Assembly (NCBI GenBank): GCA_022385755.1
Contig: MU278355.1
Coordinates: 1,120,974-1,184,973, forward strand
Direction of reading: 5' to 3'
Length of the DNA stretch: 64,000 bases
Source: Trametopsis cervina
Taxonomy: Eukaryota > Basidiomycota > Agaricomycetes > Polyporales > Irpicaceae
The notes beneath the pieces are model-generated. The model searched no databases and was not told where the DNA came from. It worked only from the letters and a program-made list of their open reading frames with translations. This document shows positions 24,301-35,897 of this stretch, piece after piece (position 1 is the first letter of the stretch; each line of letters starts with the position of its first letter). A program made the translations under genes and the position numbers.

Positions 24301-26128
24301 CGGGAAGTTGGCTCTGAGGGGGAGAAGCAGGAGACGGGGGTATGCTAGGAATCTTGCTGATGCGTTTCGCGGGGCTGTCAGCTCTGGATGCGCGTCTTGA
24401 CGCCCTCTCCGTCGCCGTTTTGCGCTAGTGAACAAGGTAGAGGTTAAATGAGCGTTGTGCAGATGTTCACTCGGATGGTAGCTTACCCAATCGCCCAAGT
24501 CAATATCCAGTAGAGGAAGCTGGAATGATGAAGAAGATACGTCAAGGGGAGGGAGTAAGGGTACATCGTGTGATTCTGGCGCAGGCAGAGGAGAACTGTT
24601 CTTGTTGTCGTCAGAGGGGACCTGCCAATGCAGGCAAGACGTCAGCACAACCTGTACCGGCATTCGACTCCTGACGTATCCGTAGACAAATGGTGTGCCG
24701 CATCCCGAGGTAAAGCAGACACTTGGAGATCAAGGCACAAGTGGATACATCATACGCGTCTATTTCAAACATTCACGGCGTGTGCATCGATACAAATCGA
24801 CAAAGGATGACAGCAACGCCTCAAGGCTTTGGGACGCGTCCAGCATTGCAAAATGACAGGAGTTGGGTAGAAAACCACCACGAAACGTGGAAAGTTATAT
24901 TAGTTTTACTCACCACGTCGTCGTGGCCACTGGCGCTACTTGTTGAAGCAGCGAGACTTGGAGTGGAACCTGTCTGTGTGGCAGGAAGGCCGAACGCGGC
25001 CAGGGGGGAATATTTTTTGCGTCTAACGCTGGGAGTGGCTAGAAGAGAGGCTTGACGATTGGGCGGTGGTTGCGGACGGCTTTCATGAGAATCGTGCTGG
25101 TCTAATGCTGGGGTGTGCAATGGGGCAGTCCTTGTGTTATGCAATGTAGGCTGGGGCGGGTGTTGCGGTATCGAGCTTGAAGCAATTCCGTTATTCAGCG
25201 GAATGTTCGAGACGCTAGGTTTATGGTCATGAACGGGTATATGCGCAGCGCGTGAAGGGCCGGGGTATCGATGTTCTTTGGTAGCAGTATGACTCAGAGG
25301 CGGGGGTTGAAGGTCAAAACCAGATTGGTGTAAATGGCTTGGTCGCAATAGCGGCGAGGAGATATCCAAGGGTTTGGGTAGGACAGGGGGGGATAAGGGT
25401 GCCTGCGGATAGCTGTAACCAGTTGCTGGAGTAGGTCGGACGACAGCATCGGGTAAGGAGTCGTTGTCTGGATCGAAATTACGTACGACCAGTTGTCGGT
25501 GAGGAGGAGAATACGAGAACGAGTCGGATGTTAACGAGCTGGCTGACTCTGTCGGCATTCTCTCCAACCTGGAAGCGGGAGGATTTTGACCATAGTACCC
25601 ATTGGTTGGTGGCACCGGAGATTGTATGTGGGGATATGCTCCCCAAGGCTCGTCACGGATAGGAGAAGCAGGTAGTGGTCGTGAGCTCTGGTTGAGAGGC
25701 GGGGAGGCAATCACCTGAGGCCTTTGTTCCATCTGCGCCATCCTGTTGATACTTGGTGGGCTAGCCATCTCCTGGCCTGCTTTACTAGGCATCCGGTGCA
25801 GTTTTTGAGGCTTCACTGCATCCTGGCTGCTCCTTCCCAATATCGGGCCTGTCCCATGCGCTTGCCTCTCCCCACCACGACTCTTTACACCGACAGGTGC
25901 AGCGGCGGCTCCGTTGGATTGGCCCCTCGAGAAACTAGCTCTGGACGAGAGTTGCATCGGTCCAGAAACAACAGGCTTCGTTGGGCTACCGCCATCTTGC
26001 CCACGGGTAACAGTTGCGAACCGAGCGTACAGAGGTGTATCTGCACCTCCGAGTGGTGCAGGGATAGAGACTACGGGTCGTGGTTTTGAGTCTATTGAAG
26101 TCTTCCTGTCACGGAAAAGCTTCTTCAT
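21384..26128 (-). CDS. large disordered protein with F-box-like segment
   Basis: One long minus-strand gene of six or so exons, estimated at 1300-1400 residues. The start at 26128 reads MKKLFRDRKTSIDSKPRP. The first 900 or so residues are low-complexity and Ser/Pro/Gln/Arg-rich, encoded mostly by two long exons (about 26128-24914 and 24424-22733). An F-box-like helix bundle follows (LLEELLSYLTYFEWLTLASV then SKEVRRTLFEDG). Folded-looking downstream parts include DLCHYMRGVSIPIHQYS, RAFTRVVLRLRVQAEMEAM, PLLHVFVPSPDGDWLSDASI, DLDFTYSSVGDAPRYLPTLA and a C-terminus with GAWIVDPGWFGTVVVE and RLVYRILRERRFVLTV. Splice joins checked by eye keep frame, e.g. RVE|DLCHYM and NYLI|DLDFTY. The F-box suggests an SCF adaptor, but the segment is divergent and the substrate unknown. 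The C-terminal domain looks conserved; I cannot name it. Confidence 0.8.
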
Positions 26129-26527
26129 GAAGGAAAACCAAGCTTATGGCGATCACTAGAGGTCCGGCGTTCGAGTTTAGTTGGCGGTTCAGTTGGGAGG
26201 AGGTGATACACAGGGAAATAGGAATAAAAAGGATAGCTTAGGGCGTAAGATAGTACACAGGAGACATCGAGCCACAGAAAGCGGTGTTTCAGCCAAGCCT
26301 CAGGAGATGAGCATGAAGGGAAGCAGCACAATGCAGCATGTTCAATATCTTCCTCAATATTGAATACTCAGGGCCGAGGCGCATCGGAGATACACCAAGT
26401 CTAGCGCCGGGGCTATAAGAGAAGAGTGTGCTTGTTTTGTCCCTCTTTTGAGGAACGAGGTCATAATACACGACACTATTACACTAGCGCATAGCATAAC
26501 CGCATCGAAGTTGGCGAGTGCGGTAAC
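26129..26527. other. intergenic, promoter of large F-box-like gene
   Basis: About 400 bp with no coding signal, between the start of the large minus-strand gene and the stop of the methyltransferase. Confidence 0.4.
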
Positions 26528-27666
26528 TTACTCCGCACGCCTCCGGGCTAGAATGAGGGCAAGTGGCCATTCCACATCGACATCCTCGCCAGCTTTACCA
26601 TCTTGACGGGCAACATCTTCCTTGAGGCGGTTCAAGAACCGCTCTGCAATGTCGCCGTCGGGGTTCAGACGGTCATCGGGATGCTTCTCCTGGAAGGTGT
26701 GGAGGGAACTGAATGTGCGCAGGTAGGACATGAGGTCGTCCCATGACATCTTCTTACGCAGGATGACCGGCCTCGTGTGAGGGAGAGATGGGTGATGGTC
26801 GCCTGTATAGAAATAGATAGTGTCGCCGACTATGTCAGCGTTCATTATGAATACGCACCGGTGAAATAAACTCTCTCAAAATCACGGAATGCATCAGGGA
26901 CGACCTCGTTAGGATCAGGGATCGCCACTAGATGCTCATCAACAATGGTACGTCCAGGTCTCTCCCAATGAGGACCAAGAGAGGTGAGCGGATCGGATCC
27001 CTGGGCGTATTCGTTGATGAGTTTGGTAGCGGACGGAAAACGCGATAAGCGGAACTCCGAATATCCCTGCAGAGTGTGAGCTAGAATATTCATGTGGTGG
27101 GTACAAACGCACCCAAACCGCAAGGCTGCCGTCTGGGCGCAGGACCCGCGCCGCCTCCTTCCATAGTTTGGTCCAATCGAACCAATGAGCGGCTTGAGCT
27201 GTACAGGATGAAGAGCCGGCTCAGCCTAGATTTAAAATGCAAACAGCGCTGCAGCAGACCTGCAGACACGAGATCCACACTACTGTCCTGGAGGAACGGG
27301 AGCTCCTCGGCACTGGACTGCTTGTACTCTATCTGACCCGGGAGGCCCAACTTAGAGGCGTTGAGTGTGGCCTGCTCTATCATCTTGGCACTGGGATCCA
27401 CACCAATGATCTTCTTGAACGATGTTAGTTCTGTCGTAGCCTGACCTTACAGAGTACACCCGTAAGCCCGACCAATGAACAAATGACATCGTCAGTCAAC
27501 GACAACACATACCTGTACCGCATCCGAGATCTACCGCTGTATCCAATCTGGCTTTCTGACCTTGTCCATGATACCTAAATATGAAATCGTAAAGCTGGCG
27601 AGGGTATGTTGGGCGTATAGAGGCATATTGCGCAGTGTTGAAGGTGGCTTTGCTGAAGGTTGCCAT
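26528..27666 (-). CDS. SAM-dependent methyltransferase (Tmt1/Crg1-like)
   Basis: Class I small-molecule methyltransferase similar to yeast trans-aconitate methyltransferase Tmt1 and Crg1. The ATG at 27666 opens MATFSKATFNTAQYASIRPT, typical of this group. Motif I is VDLGCGTGQAT, rebuilt across the first intron. Motif II is IIGVDPSAKMIEQA, and SVDLVSAAQAAHWFDWTKLW and ARVLRPDGSLAVWGY are motifs III-IV. The C-terminal cap contains DHHPSLPHTRPVILRKKMSW and a helical end LALILARRRAE, with TAA at 26528. Four introns; about 300 residues, family-typical. The native substrate cannot be told from sequence. Neighbours give no pathway context. Confidence 0.9.
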
Positions 27667-28112
27667 TGGGGCGATGTGCTATGAATATCAATTTAGCGTA
27701 TTGACACGCGGTACAGTATCGCATACAACTTACATACCACACTTGGGGGTTGCGGAATAGTCAGTGCAGGTGTTACGGCTTGGGAGAGACGCGGCATGCA
27801 CTGACTCGAAGCACTGGCCGGCCGCCGCTGACGTAACACGTGCAAGCGCATTGCTAGACAATACAGTACAGTAATGTTCAGCCACGCCAGCCTGCTACAC
27901 GACTTGACGTGCAACTGTGGCTCACATTGCCCTAAACAGACCAGCCACGCTGTACAATAATCAATCAAATAACGTTTGTCACATGAATTCTTTGGTACAG
28001 CAAATATTGCGATATGTTGCAGCTACACCAGTATGAGGATAACAAGAATGGTCCATATCTCACCAGCCACACGCCAATCACATGGCACTCGAAGCGTTGT
28101 GCAGATTTGTCT
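27667..28112. other. intergenic, no gene seen
   Basis: About 450 bp between two minus-strand genes. It is AT-richer than its flanks and has no coding signal. Confidence 0.4.
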
Positions 28113-30254
28113 CTACTTTTCTGGATCATTTTCTGTATGCCTTGGCAGTTCGTGAGCATCTTCAGCTGCGGCTTTCTTCTGCCGCATGGCTATTCCTCTA
28201 ATCTTGCCATAGCACAAAGTGAGAACGTCAAATCCTTTCGTGACTTGATCGCTATGGCTCCCAAGATATAAAGACCACAGTGTGAGGCCTACCAGGAGGC
28301 CAAGAGCCACGCTGTATATGATGATTATCACTGTATTGGATGTGTTGACGCATTGGGCTGTGATGGCAGCGAGGAACCCGATAATTCTGCGAGTTGCATG
28401 GGTCAGGGACTGGGAAAGATTAAACGAATTTGAACTTACGACCAGATAAAAAGAGCGTAGGGTACGCCATAGGATATAGCTAGCATTTCGACGCTTCCTG
28501 CACGCTTAATACATTTCATCATGTACTTGACCTAGAGCGCGGTTAGTCTCAGTTAAGGACCGAAATCATGTGTAATACAAACCGCGTCAGAAGCATCCAT
28601 CCTAGGGTTGCTTTGATGTTGTCTCTGGAGTAGCAAGCCGATGACAATGCTCCCAATGCTAGTGAGCATCGAGAGGTAACAGGCTACTTGAGAAGCTATG
28701 CGGCTCCCTGTGCTATTTGAAACCAAATTCGATAGAGTCAACAAGGTGTCGATCAGCAGCAAGATTCCAGACTGGAGACATGGTGGTAAGTTCCTAGATT
28801 ACAGGGAAAGACTCGACATACAACGCACATAGATGATGGATTTCTGCCAGTCGTTATGCAGCCTATCCACATGGTTCTGCCAGGTGACAGCTTTTATGAT
28901 TCCGTCGACGTATACGTCGTTGATCTGATTGAAATGTGCAATCGGGGAGTTGAAAAGGAGTAGGAACACAAACGACATGACGTATGAACGATGTGTAGGG
29001 TCATGATTGTGGACACTTTGGTCTGAATTGAGCCGTGCGCCATGTTCGCCGTGATAGTTGAGGAAGCGTGACCAAGCTGGATGAAGGTCAGCAACGGAAC
29101 GAACGGGAACATTTGGTTAACGTACCGAACTCAGCCAAAATCCGTGCTGAGGTCAGCGGTATCAGCATTATGAGGCTCTTCCGCGTAGACAAGACATACC
29201 AAGAGTAGCCATAGCACTATCATCGTGTATCATATCTGATGCACTGAAAGTTAGTTAATGCTACGGTAAGAGCGTGTGTACATACCTTTCACATCATCGA
29301 CAACAGATATTAGCTGCCTCAGTTTCACGGCGTCGTATTGCGATGGCGATGTGAGTGAAGTTAGCTCATCTATAGCGAGGGCGGTTCAGCGAGCCGTTCT
29401 ATCTGCACGTAGCCTAATAACAAACCCGTCAACGTCCACACAAGAACAGCTTTTACCTCTGCCACTAGCCCCAATGAGGCGGGATGGCCGTAAGGAAACA
29501 ATGACATATGCTGCCTGAGAGTTTCATGCGAGTCAGATTAAAATTCAATCCTTGGCCCTAGTGACCTCGTAAGTTAAAGTCTGGGTGATACGGATGAGAT
29601 GACGTACCGAGAGTGCGCTCACCAGTAGAACCGATCCATGGCGTGTTCTATACGTAGCTCAGCCACAAGTAAACAAGGCTCACAGGAGGTGCTCACTCAT
29701 ATGAGATTGGGTGAGCTCGCCATGAACTTCTTGCAGATCGTATTGCATGTTCTGCTCATCCAACCAAAACAATGTCCGGGATTCGTGGTGGGCAAAGTAG
29801 TATCCACAGAGGCAATCATTTTCCGCCCAAAGCTCTAGCACAAGGTCGGATTCCTCGATCATTCCCTGTTGGTCGCCAGCGATTTCATGGCTCTTAAACA
29901 GCGCACCAATACACGCTTCTATCTTCTCCACCACGAAGGGGTCATCGAGCTGAGCCTCAGTATAGACTCTCTAAGGCAGATACATCCGGTCAAACAGACA
30001 ACATTTTCACAGATATCCGACTTACCTTATCCTTATTGTAGTAATAAAGAGCACCCTCAGGGTGCACACACCGTACCCAGCCTGATTTCAAAGGCGCACT
30101 GCGTCGTATATCAGCGAACCTAGGCCGTCTACCCTGTTTCAAGTGCTTACTGGTTAAACCGCAGTGTCAAGGGCTGAATCACGATCTCGGCGCTTTTGTC
30201 TCGTTGAGGTCTCAAACAAACAATTTCAGTGCCAGTTTCCTCATGAGATCTCAT
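28113..30254 (-). CDS. WW-domain multi-pass membrane protein
   Basis: Member of an Agaricomycete family with an N-terminal WW-like module and C-terminal helices; function unknown. The WW-like motif is SGWVRCVHPEGALYYYNKDK. It is followed by YTEAQLDDPFVVEKIEA and VLELWAENDCLCGYYFAHHE. Next come ILAEFGTLTKCSRFLNYHG and GARLNSDQSV, a phrase I associate with the family, then helices (SYVMSFVFLLLFNSPIAHFN, SQVACYLSMLTSIGSIVIGL, IIIIYSVALGLLVGLTLWSL). The end is HTENDPEK, TAG at 28113-28115. The gene has about ten short exons and encodes about 500 residues. I chose the ATG at 30254 because an in-frame TGA lies four codons upstream and the frame runs into the exon ending LTLRFN. An extra 5' exon is possible. 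Confidence 0.8.
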
Positions 30255-31383
30255 GAGCACAGCTCACATGCTTATACGTCTTTTGTACCGCAACACCTCT
30301 GTCGACAACAACGGGTACAAAACAGGCTCGTAGGGGTGGTTGTGGCCTATCTGACTTCCGATGCAGTTGGGACCGTTCTGCGTTCGCATTGAATCCTCTG
30401 GACATTCAAGCTATTAGCCGTAGCAAACTCTGCTGTGTATATCCAGTCAACGCACCTTGTAGAAGCTGTTATGGGGGAAAGTGTATCCCACTGCAAATGT
30501 TCTGCAGCCCAGCACCTTTATATATCCCTTTCTGTGGCTGAGACTGCAGCACCGGTCTAGTGCCCAAACTCCGAATACAATACGTGGCGTCGACAACAGT
30601 ATATGTGACTGGGGTAACAAGACACAGGTGTAGCCACACAGAGTCGTATCGAAGCGCCAACGGTCGCTATATGGACAGCTCTTATGTGACGGGCAGAGCT
30701 GACAGACGCAGGGATGGGAAGAAAGCTGTTACAGGTAGCAGCTGGCTTCCGTATATCTCGCCACCACGCCTCTATGAATCACTTCCTAACTGGAATATTG
30801 GATGACGCCGATGTCCCTAAATAGTAGCTAGGTGACAACTCTCGCTCCCAGAGAACCAGGCGTAAGCGTGCGAGTGCTAGAGGTTATCGAGTGAAGAATA
30901 AGGATGCACCATGGGAGAATTGCACTTGACGTTGAACGGACCTCCAGCCTTCCATCATACCTCACTAAGTCCACAAATAACGCTCTCGTCTTCAGATCAG
31001 GAAGAGTCAGAATACGTGCGCAGTGTACTTCAAATGAGAAATTCAGAAGAAGGGTGAACTCGAGTGAGGAAAGCAGCTGAGGAATTAGCTCCGTGGAATT
31101 CAGGACCGTGGGAATGGGATTTATGGGCTGACGTAATGTCTGCGAAAGGCATTTCCAGAAATCATCGGCACACGACTCAACACTCTTGCATGGGGCCCGC
31201 AGTCTGGTAAAGCACTATTGCTTCATGAACACTACCTTCCTACCAATATCAACAACCTCGTATATCCTTGCGCCATATAATGCCTTTGACTGCATGGCAA
31301 AAGTAAGCGCCACTACAAATGGTGGACGCACGACTTGGAACACTCATCATTATTGCAGGTTGACTTTTGCATACAATAGGTTC
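30255..31383. other. divergent promoter region
   Basis: About 1.1 kb between the WW-domain gene (-) and the wax-synthase-like gene (+). No family is visible. An open frame at 31186 (+) overlaps the start of the acyltransferase but looks like 5' leader. Confidence 0.4.
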
Positions 31384-32711
31384 ATGCTGGATTTGGTCCC
31401 TCCGGCACACTCTCGAAAACCCCTTACTTGGAGCGAAATCCCCAGCGCATTTGCATACGTCGTACCGTACTTATTCTTGGCATACCTTGTCCGCAGAAGA
31501 GACACACGGACTATACGTATATTATTGCTGCCTATTACCGCCTTCCTGACCATACGAGGCACGTTCTATTATGACTTCAACTCCCCTGACTATGTTTTCT
31601 ATAACTGGCTTAGAGGTATGTTGAATTTTCGAAGCACGGGTATAGTTTACTGACTCGAGATACTTAGCATTGCTCGCCCTCACGGTGCTGGGCAAGAGTA
31701 TAGACTTCGCATTTTCCAAGAAAGGAACCTTCAAGATTGGAGAAACCTGTTTGCCTGCTATACACGAGGATTCCTCACAGTCCAAGGACTCTCATACTCA
31801 TGGTGGATTGCTACCCTCCGGATTCAAGGACGCCCTGGAAACCGCAACTACTCTCCGCGGCATAGGTTGGGAAATGGGCAAGGGTGTGTACATACCGCCA
31901 GACAATCGCCCGCAGGAGCGCTTAGCCTTCCTCAAGGCCACATACTTCGAACTTATCAGATATTTTCTCATCATGGATGTCCTGGTGAACATTGTACAGA
32001 GCGTTCCTGGCGTGGGTACACCTAGCGGCGGCACGATCTTCATTCCAGAGCTGGCTCCGGTTCCCCGTTACGCCTTCTCGACTCTAATATCGATTGTAGC
32101 GGCAACGGGCATGATCTCAGGCTTCCACGTCCTGCATCATATTGGCACTCTTCTTGGCGTCGGTCTCATGGGAGATTCACCAGCAGCATGGCCTCCAATC
32201 CTGAACAATTCCTGGAGTTCAGATTCTATCAGCGACTTATGGGCAAAGCGCTGGCATCAGATGCTTCGGCGTGTCTTCATTGTATATGGAGGTATTCCGG
32301 GTGGATGGATAGCTGGTCGTCCTGGCTTTGTTCTCGGTACTTTCTTCGCCTCTGCCCTGTTGCATGAATGTAGTATCTGGGTGATAGGACGAGGTTTGGA
32401 TCATCGAGTGACGTTCTTTTTCACCTTTCAAGGCGTTTGCGTAATCCTAGAGGTTCTCTGGAAGAAAGTCACAGGATACAGAGTACAAGGCTGGGGAGGA
32501 CGCATATGGGCCTATTTAATTGTTCTATCAACTGGACAAGCGTGCTGTAAGTCATCGTCTGCTGTGCAGCTACCTCTTGGCTGACCCAGCTATAGTGGAT
32601 GCGTGGCTCGTACGGGGCGTCGGAGGCACCACCTTCATACCGCCGTTCTTAAGTCCAACACAGATGATCCTGATACCTCTTTTCCGTCGTATACTTGGCA
32701 TCAATCAGTAA
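31384..32711 (+). CDS. wax synthase-like membrane acyltransferase (MBOAT-type)
   Basis: Predicted ER acyltransferase of the fungal wax-synthase-domain family; 408 residues in three exons (31384-31615, 31668-32546, 32596-32711). The start MLDLVPPAHSRKPLTW precedes the first helix (SAFAYVVPYLFLAYLVRR). After the intron come LALTVLGKSIDFAFSKKG and KIGET. Hallmarks are LWAKRWHQMLRRVF and, about 40 residues later, FFASALLHECSIW. The latter contains the conserved His expected for the acyl-transfer reaction. Several hydrophobic segments follow or intervene (YAFSTLISIVAATGMISGF, FFFTFQGVCVILEVLW), and the end is LIPLFRRILGINQ. Members occur in large numbers in basidiomycetes, some in terpenoid or lipid clusters, but no cluster is evident here. 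The substrate is unknown. Confidence 0.88.
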
Positions 32712-32874
32712 GGATGGGGCTGGCTCTGCTTTGTGGACGTTGAATCACATTATCAACAAGACACTGCCTATTTCATGGACTCAGACGAGTGTATAACAAA
32801 ACTATCTCACTGTCGGTGCCAAAAGGTCCTGATGTAATAGATATACAATAATTGTAATCCAGATTTCTCTCGTG

Positions 32875-35237
32875 TTACAACGCAGGATTGATACCTTCAA
32901 CCCTAACATTCCACCCGTCCTTGGGGAACCCAGGCGCAGTTCCGTTACTTCCATCCCATCCACGAGCCATCATAGCTACAGACATGAGCAGCGCGCCCGA
33001 GCCAGGGAAGTACGGTGTTGGCACGCGAACCCCTCCTACGGGCATACCAACGTCATCGAACTCGAAAAGCGGGTTGACAAGCCAATCGACGGCAACATCC
33101 AATTCGCCGTCTCGAGCAGCTGACATGGCAAGCATCGGGAAATCCCACCTGTTTGTGTTTGGTTTGTCAGCCTCGTACACTTCGCAGATCTAATTTGGGC
33201 ACTTACGGCCAGAGATTACTTTGGTTCCACGCGCCGTATACTTTGTCTGATGTGGCCTTTGCAATTGTAAGGTTGACACCTGGGATAGGCGGCAGCCAGC
33301 CGTGGAGGCCAACTAACGAGGGGTGGTCGTTGATGATCGCAGGTTCAGTCCAGAAGTCGGATTCAATGCCCTCGAAGATCGCATAGAGGCCGTCCTCGAT
33401 GGGTAGAGGCGCCAGATTCTCCTTCACATCCACCCACGCGTGGGGTACCTTGAGGTTCAAGCGGTTCAGCCATGTCTCAGCAAGGCTCAGACCGAACCTC
33501 CAGTACGCCAGCTCAAATGCGGGGTTACGAGTGCTGTTCGGAGGAGTGTTTTCGGACACGATGTCTGTGAGAAGCTTAGTACCAGGATGGTGCACGAGTG
33601 GATGATACTCACACATCGGCGGTCCTAGGTCGTACACGCCGGTACTTTTGTTGTAAAACGCAAAGTCAGCCATCCAGTTCGCGGTCTCATTAACGATATC
33701 CAGCCATTTCTCTAGAGTAGCACGTGAGTGTGTATTGCGATATTCGTACTCTGCGAAGACGAGGGGGTGCGGTTGCTGCCAAATCAGATTTTCGTTGATT
33801 TCTCCCGGGCCAGTTCGGCCACTGGGGTCGGTCATCTTCGGCCAACGAGCACCGATGGTGAAACCTTGTTTCCTCGCACGGAAGATCGCGTTCGGAAGGA
33901 AACTCTTGTATGTTCGGTACAGCCCAGAGAACAGATCCCAGTTGTTCCACAGGGCCCAATGTCCCATATGCCAGAAGGTCATTTCCATATGGAATTTTCC
34001 GCGCTGAAGCATATGAAGTCAGACTGGAACATACACTATGGACGTGATCATTCGCTTACCCAGCCAGTACCTTGCAAACCGGACTATGACAACGTCGTCA
34101 GTACAGAACAGATGTATTTGAACGAATACTCACCTCTTGCGGTGGGTTGTCACCGGCTTCATTAACTCGCATGAGGTAACGAGAGAGTACAATTCGCCTT
34201 TGTAGCTCGTCCGCTCTCGGATCGCTCGAGTCGGTGACGAGATCAACAAATCCGCTGTTCACCCAGAAGTCCTGCCAAACTCGAGCTGACTCGGAAACAA
34301 GAACAGAAGGCTTTGGAAGCTGTGTGTTGCGGGACGGGGAATACGATACGGAGACCGCGAATGAAGAGCCGTGTGATGTAGGTTTCAAGGTGTAGCGATG
34401 GGCAGTAGGCGAGTCTCGCGTGATTCTGAGCGCATCGCCACCGACCTGGGTGTAGAAGGTAGCGTTGACAGACGTATGGGTAATCTCAGCTTGTGCATTC
34501 TGCCCCAGGCCATGGCCAGTCTCGAGCTTGGTCGTATGATTGCTGGTCGCGTTCCACACGCCTACAAAAGGGGCTTGGAACTTCTCTGTGCCATCGTTCC
34601 AGGGAAAGTCCAAGAAGATCCCGAGACGACCAGAACTGAGCAGCGGAGACTGGAGGCTAATTCCGATGGCGTCACTAGATTGTGCAGAGGAGGTGGTGAT
34701 CGTAACCTGTTCTCCCTCGTAGAAGAACTGGCTTGTGATTGTGCCGGTCCAGAGGTCTAGCTTCTGTTGCGTATGTGTTAGGTTACCCTCGGAAACGTTT
34801 GACAGATGGCCAGAGCTGTCGTAGAAGAGAAGGCCTACCCTACCGAGATTGACTCGGTTGGGATTCGCGATCAACCACTGCTCCAACGCAGAGGGGGAGC
34901 CATCAAAATCGTATTGGATGGGGCGTCCATGGAAATCCCACTCTACGCCTCTGTAGTTCGCAACGTCCTCCCATGTATAGCCGGGAGGGAAGCTGTCGTT
35001 CTTGAAGCCCCAGGACGACATGATGTTGTAGGGCAGAAACGTCTGAAGACCAGTGACGTCAGCCCCGAAGGCAAAGTTGCCGTTGCCGACTTGCATTGGC
35101 GTGTCGAAGCTGGAAGCATTGCGGGTCGGGTTGTACCGTGAGACGACTGAGTGTCTGTCGATAGCTTTCGCCAATGACTGTTCGGAGGTTGCGACTAGCG
35201 CCGCGAAAACGAGGGATGCTGCAGACGTGCCGCGCAT
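32875..35237 (-). CDS. secreted six-hairpin glycosidase-like enzyme
   Basis: Predicted extracellular (alpha/alpha)6-barrel glycosidase of about 730 residues. The ATG at 35237 gives a signal peptide (MRGTSAASLVFAALVATSEQ then SLAKA). The frame stays open upstream, but that extension is hydrophilic and unlikely. An N-terminal beta-sandwich follows (MQVGNGNFAFGADVTGLQTF, YNIMSSWGFKNDSFPPGY, VEWDFHGRPIQYDFDG). The catalytic-barrel part has SGLQGTGWRGKFHMEMTFWH and MGHWALWNNWDLF, then NLIWQQPHPLVFAEYEYRN, FELAYWRFGLSLAETWLNRL and RWDFPMLAMSAARDGELD. Many N-glycosylation sequons are present (e.g. NVSEGNLT, NATSNHT). Introns lie at about 34084-34130, 34004-34059, 33561-33612 and 33149-33207, and one exon is only 24 nt. 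It resembles GH65/GH95-like six-hairpin enzymes, but I cannot assign a CAZy family. Confidence 0.83.
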
Positions 35238-35897
35238 CTTGTAGGGCCAAAGGGAGCTTGAACGACTCTTCTCATCCTTCGTAAGATGTTCCCTAAATAC
35301 CTTCGAGCACAATTCAGCTCGCCCGGCATCGTCATGGAGGTTCGCGTTTGCGGGCGGGCCGCGCAGGTCCGGAGGACGCGGTTTGAAGTCTCTGCGATTC
35401 ACTGAGCCCTCATGACAAGTCTCATGACTGATGGTGTCTCTTGTTTCCTCGAAGGGGCGTTTCATCGAAATACGCGGCCGATAGCTTGCTCTGCGATAGC
35501 TCCATCCCGGGCAGCTACAGTCATGAGACAGCCTCGCCTTTCAGACACGCATAACTAACCGCCGTTCGGTACAGTACGCCACACATTTCGTGGGAAGCAG
35601 CGCCGATGACATGCGGGTCAACGATCCCGCCAGAAGGTGGCGCAGATGGAGGTCCGAAATTTCGAAGCTTGTAGTGCGAGAGAAATCCCTGCTGCACATC
35701 CCACCGCGCCGGCGGGCGCTGTGAGCACAGGCGCAGCGAATCATGCAAACTAACTACACGTACCTGTCACAACCCTTCGATGACGCGCACTTCATCGTAC
35801 GGTCGGATATGGGGGAATCTTCTTATTTCGAGACCCATAAGGTAATGATACAGTGGGAAAGTGTTGTACAGAATAACGATGCCACAGCAGAATCCCA
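35238..35897. other. intergenic, promoter of glycosidase gene
   Basis: About 660 bp. Open frames on the minus strand (up to 75 codons at 35521-35748) show no motif. Confidence 0.4.

Noticed and set aside
35238..35465. In-frame N-terminal extension of the six-hairpin glycosidase
   Set aside because: Would bury the signal peptide behind 76 hydrophilic residues; the ATG at 35237 gives a normal secreted protein.
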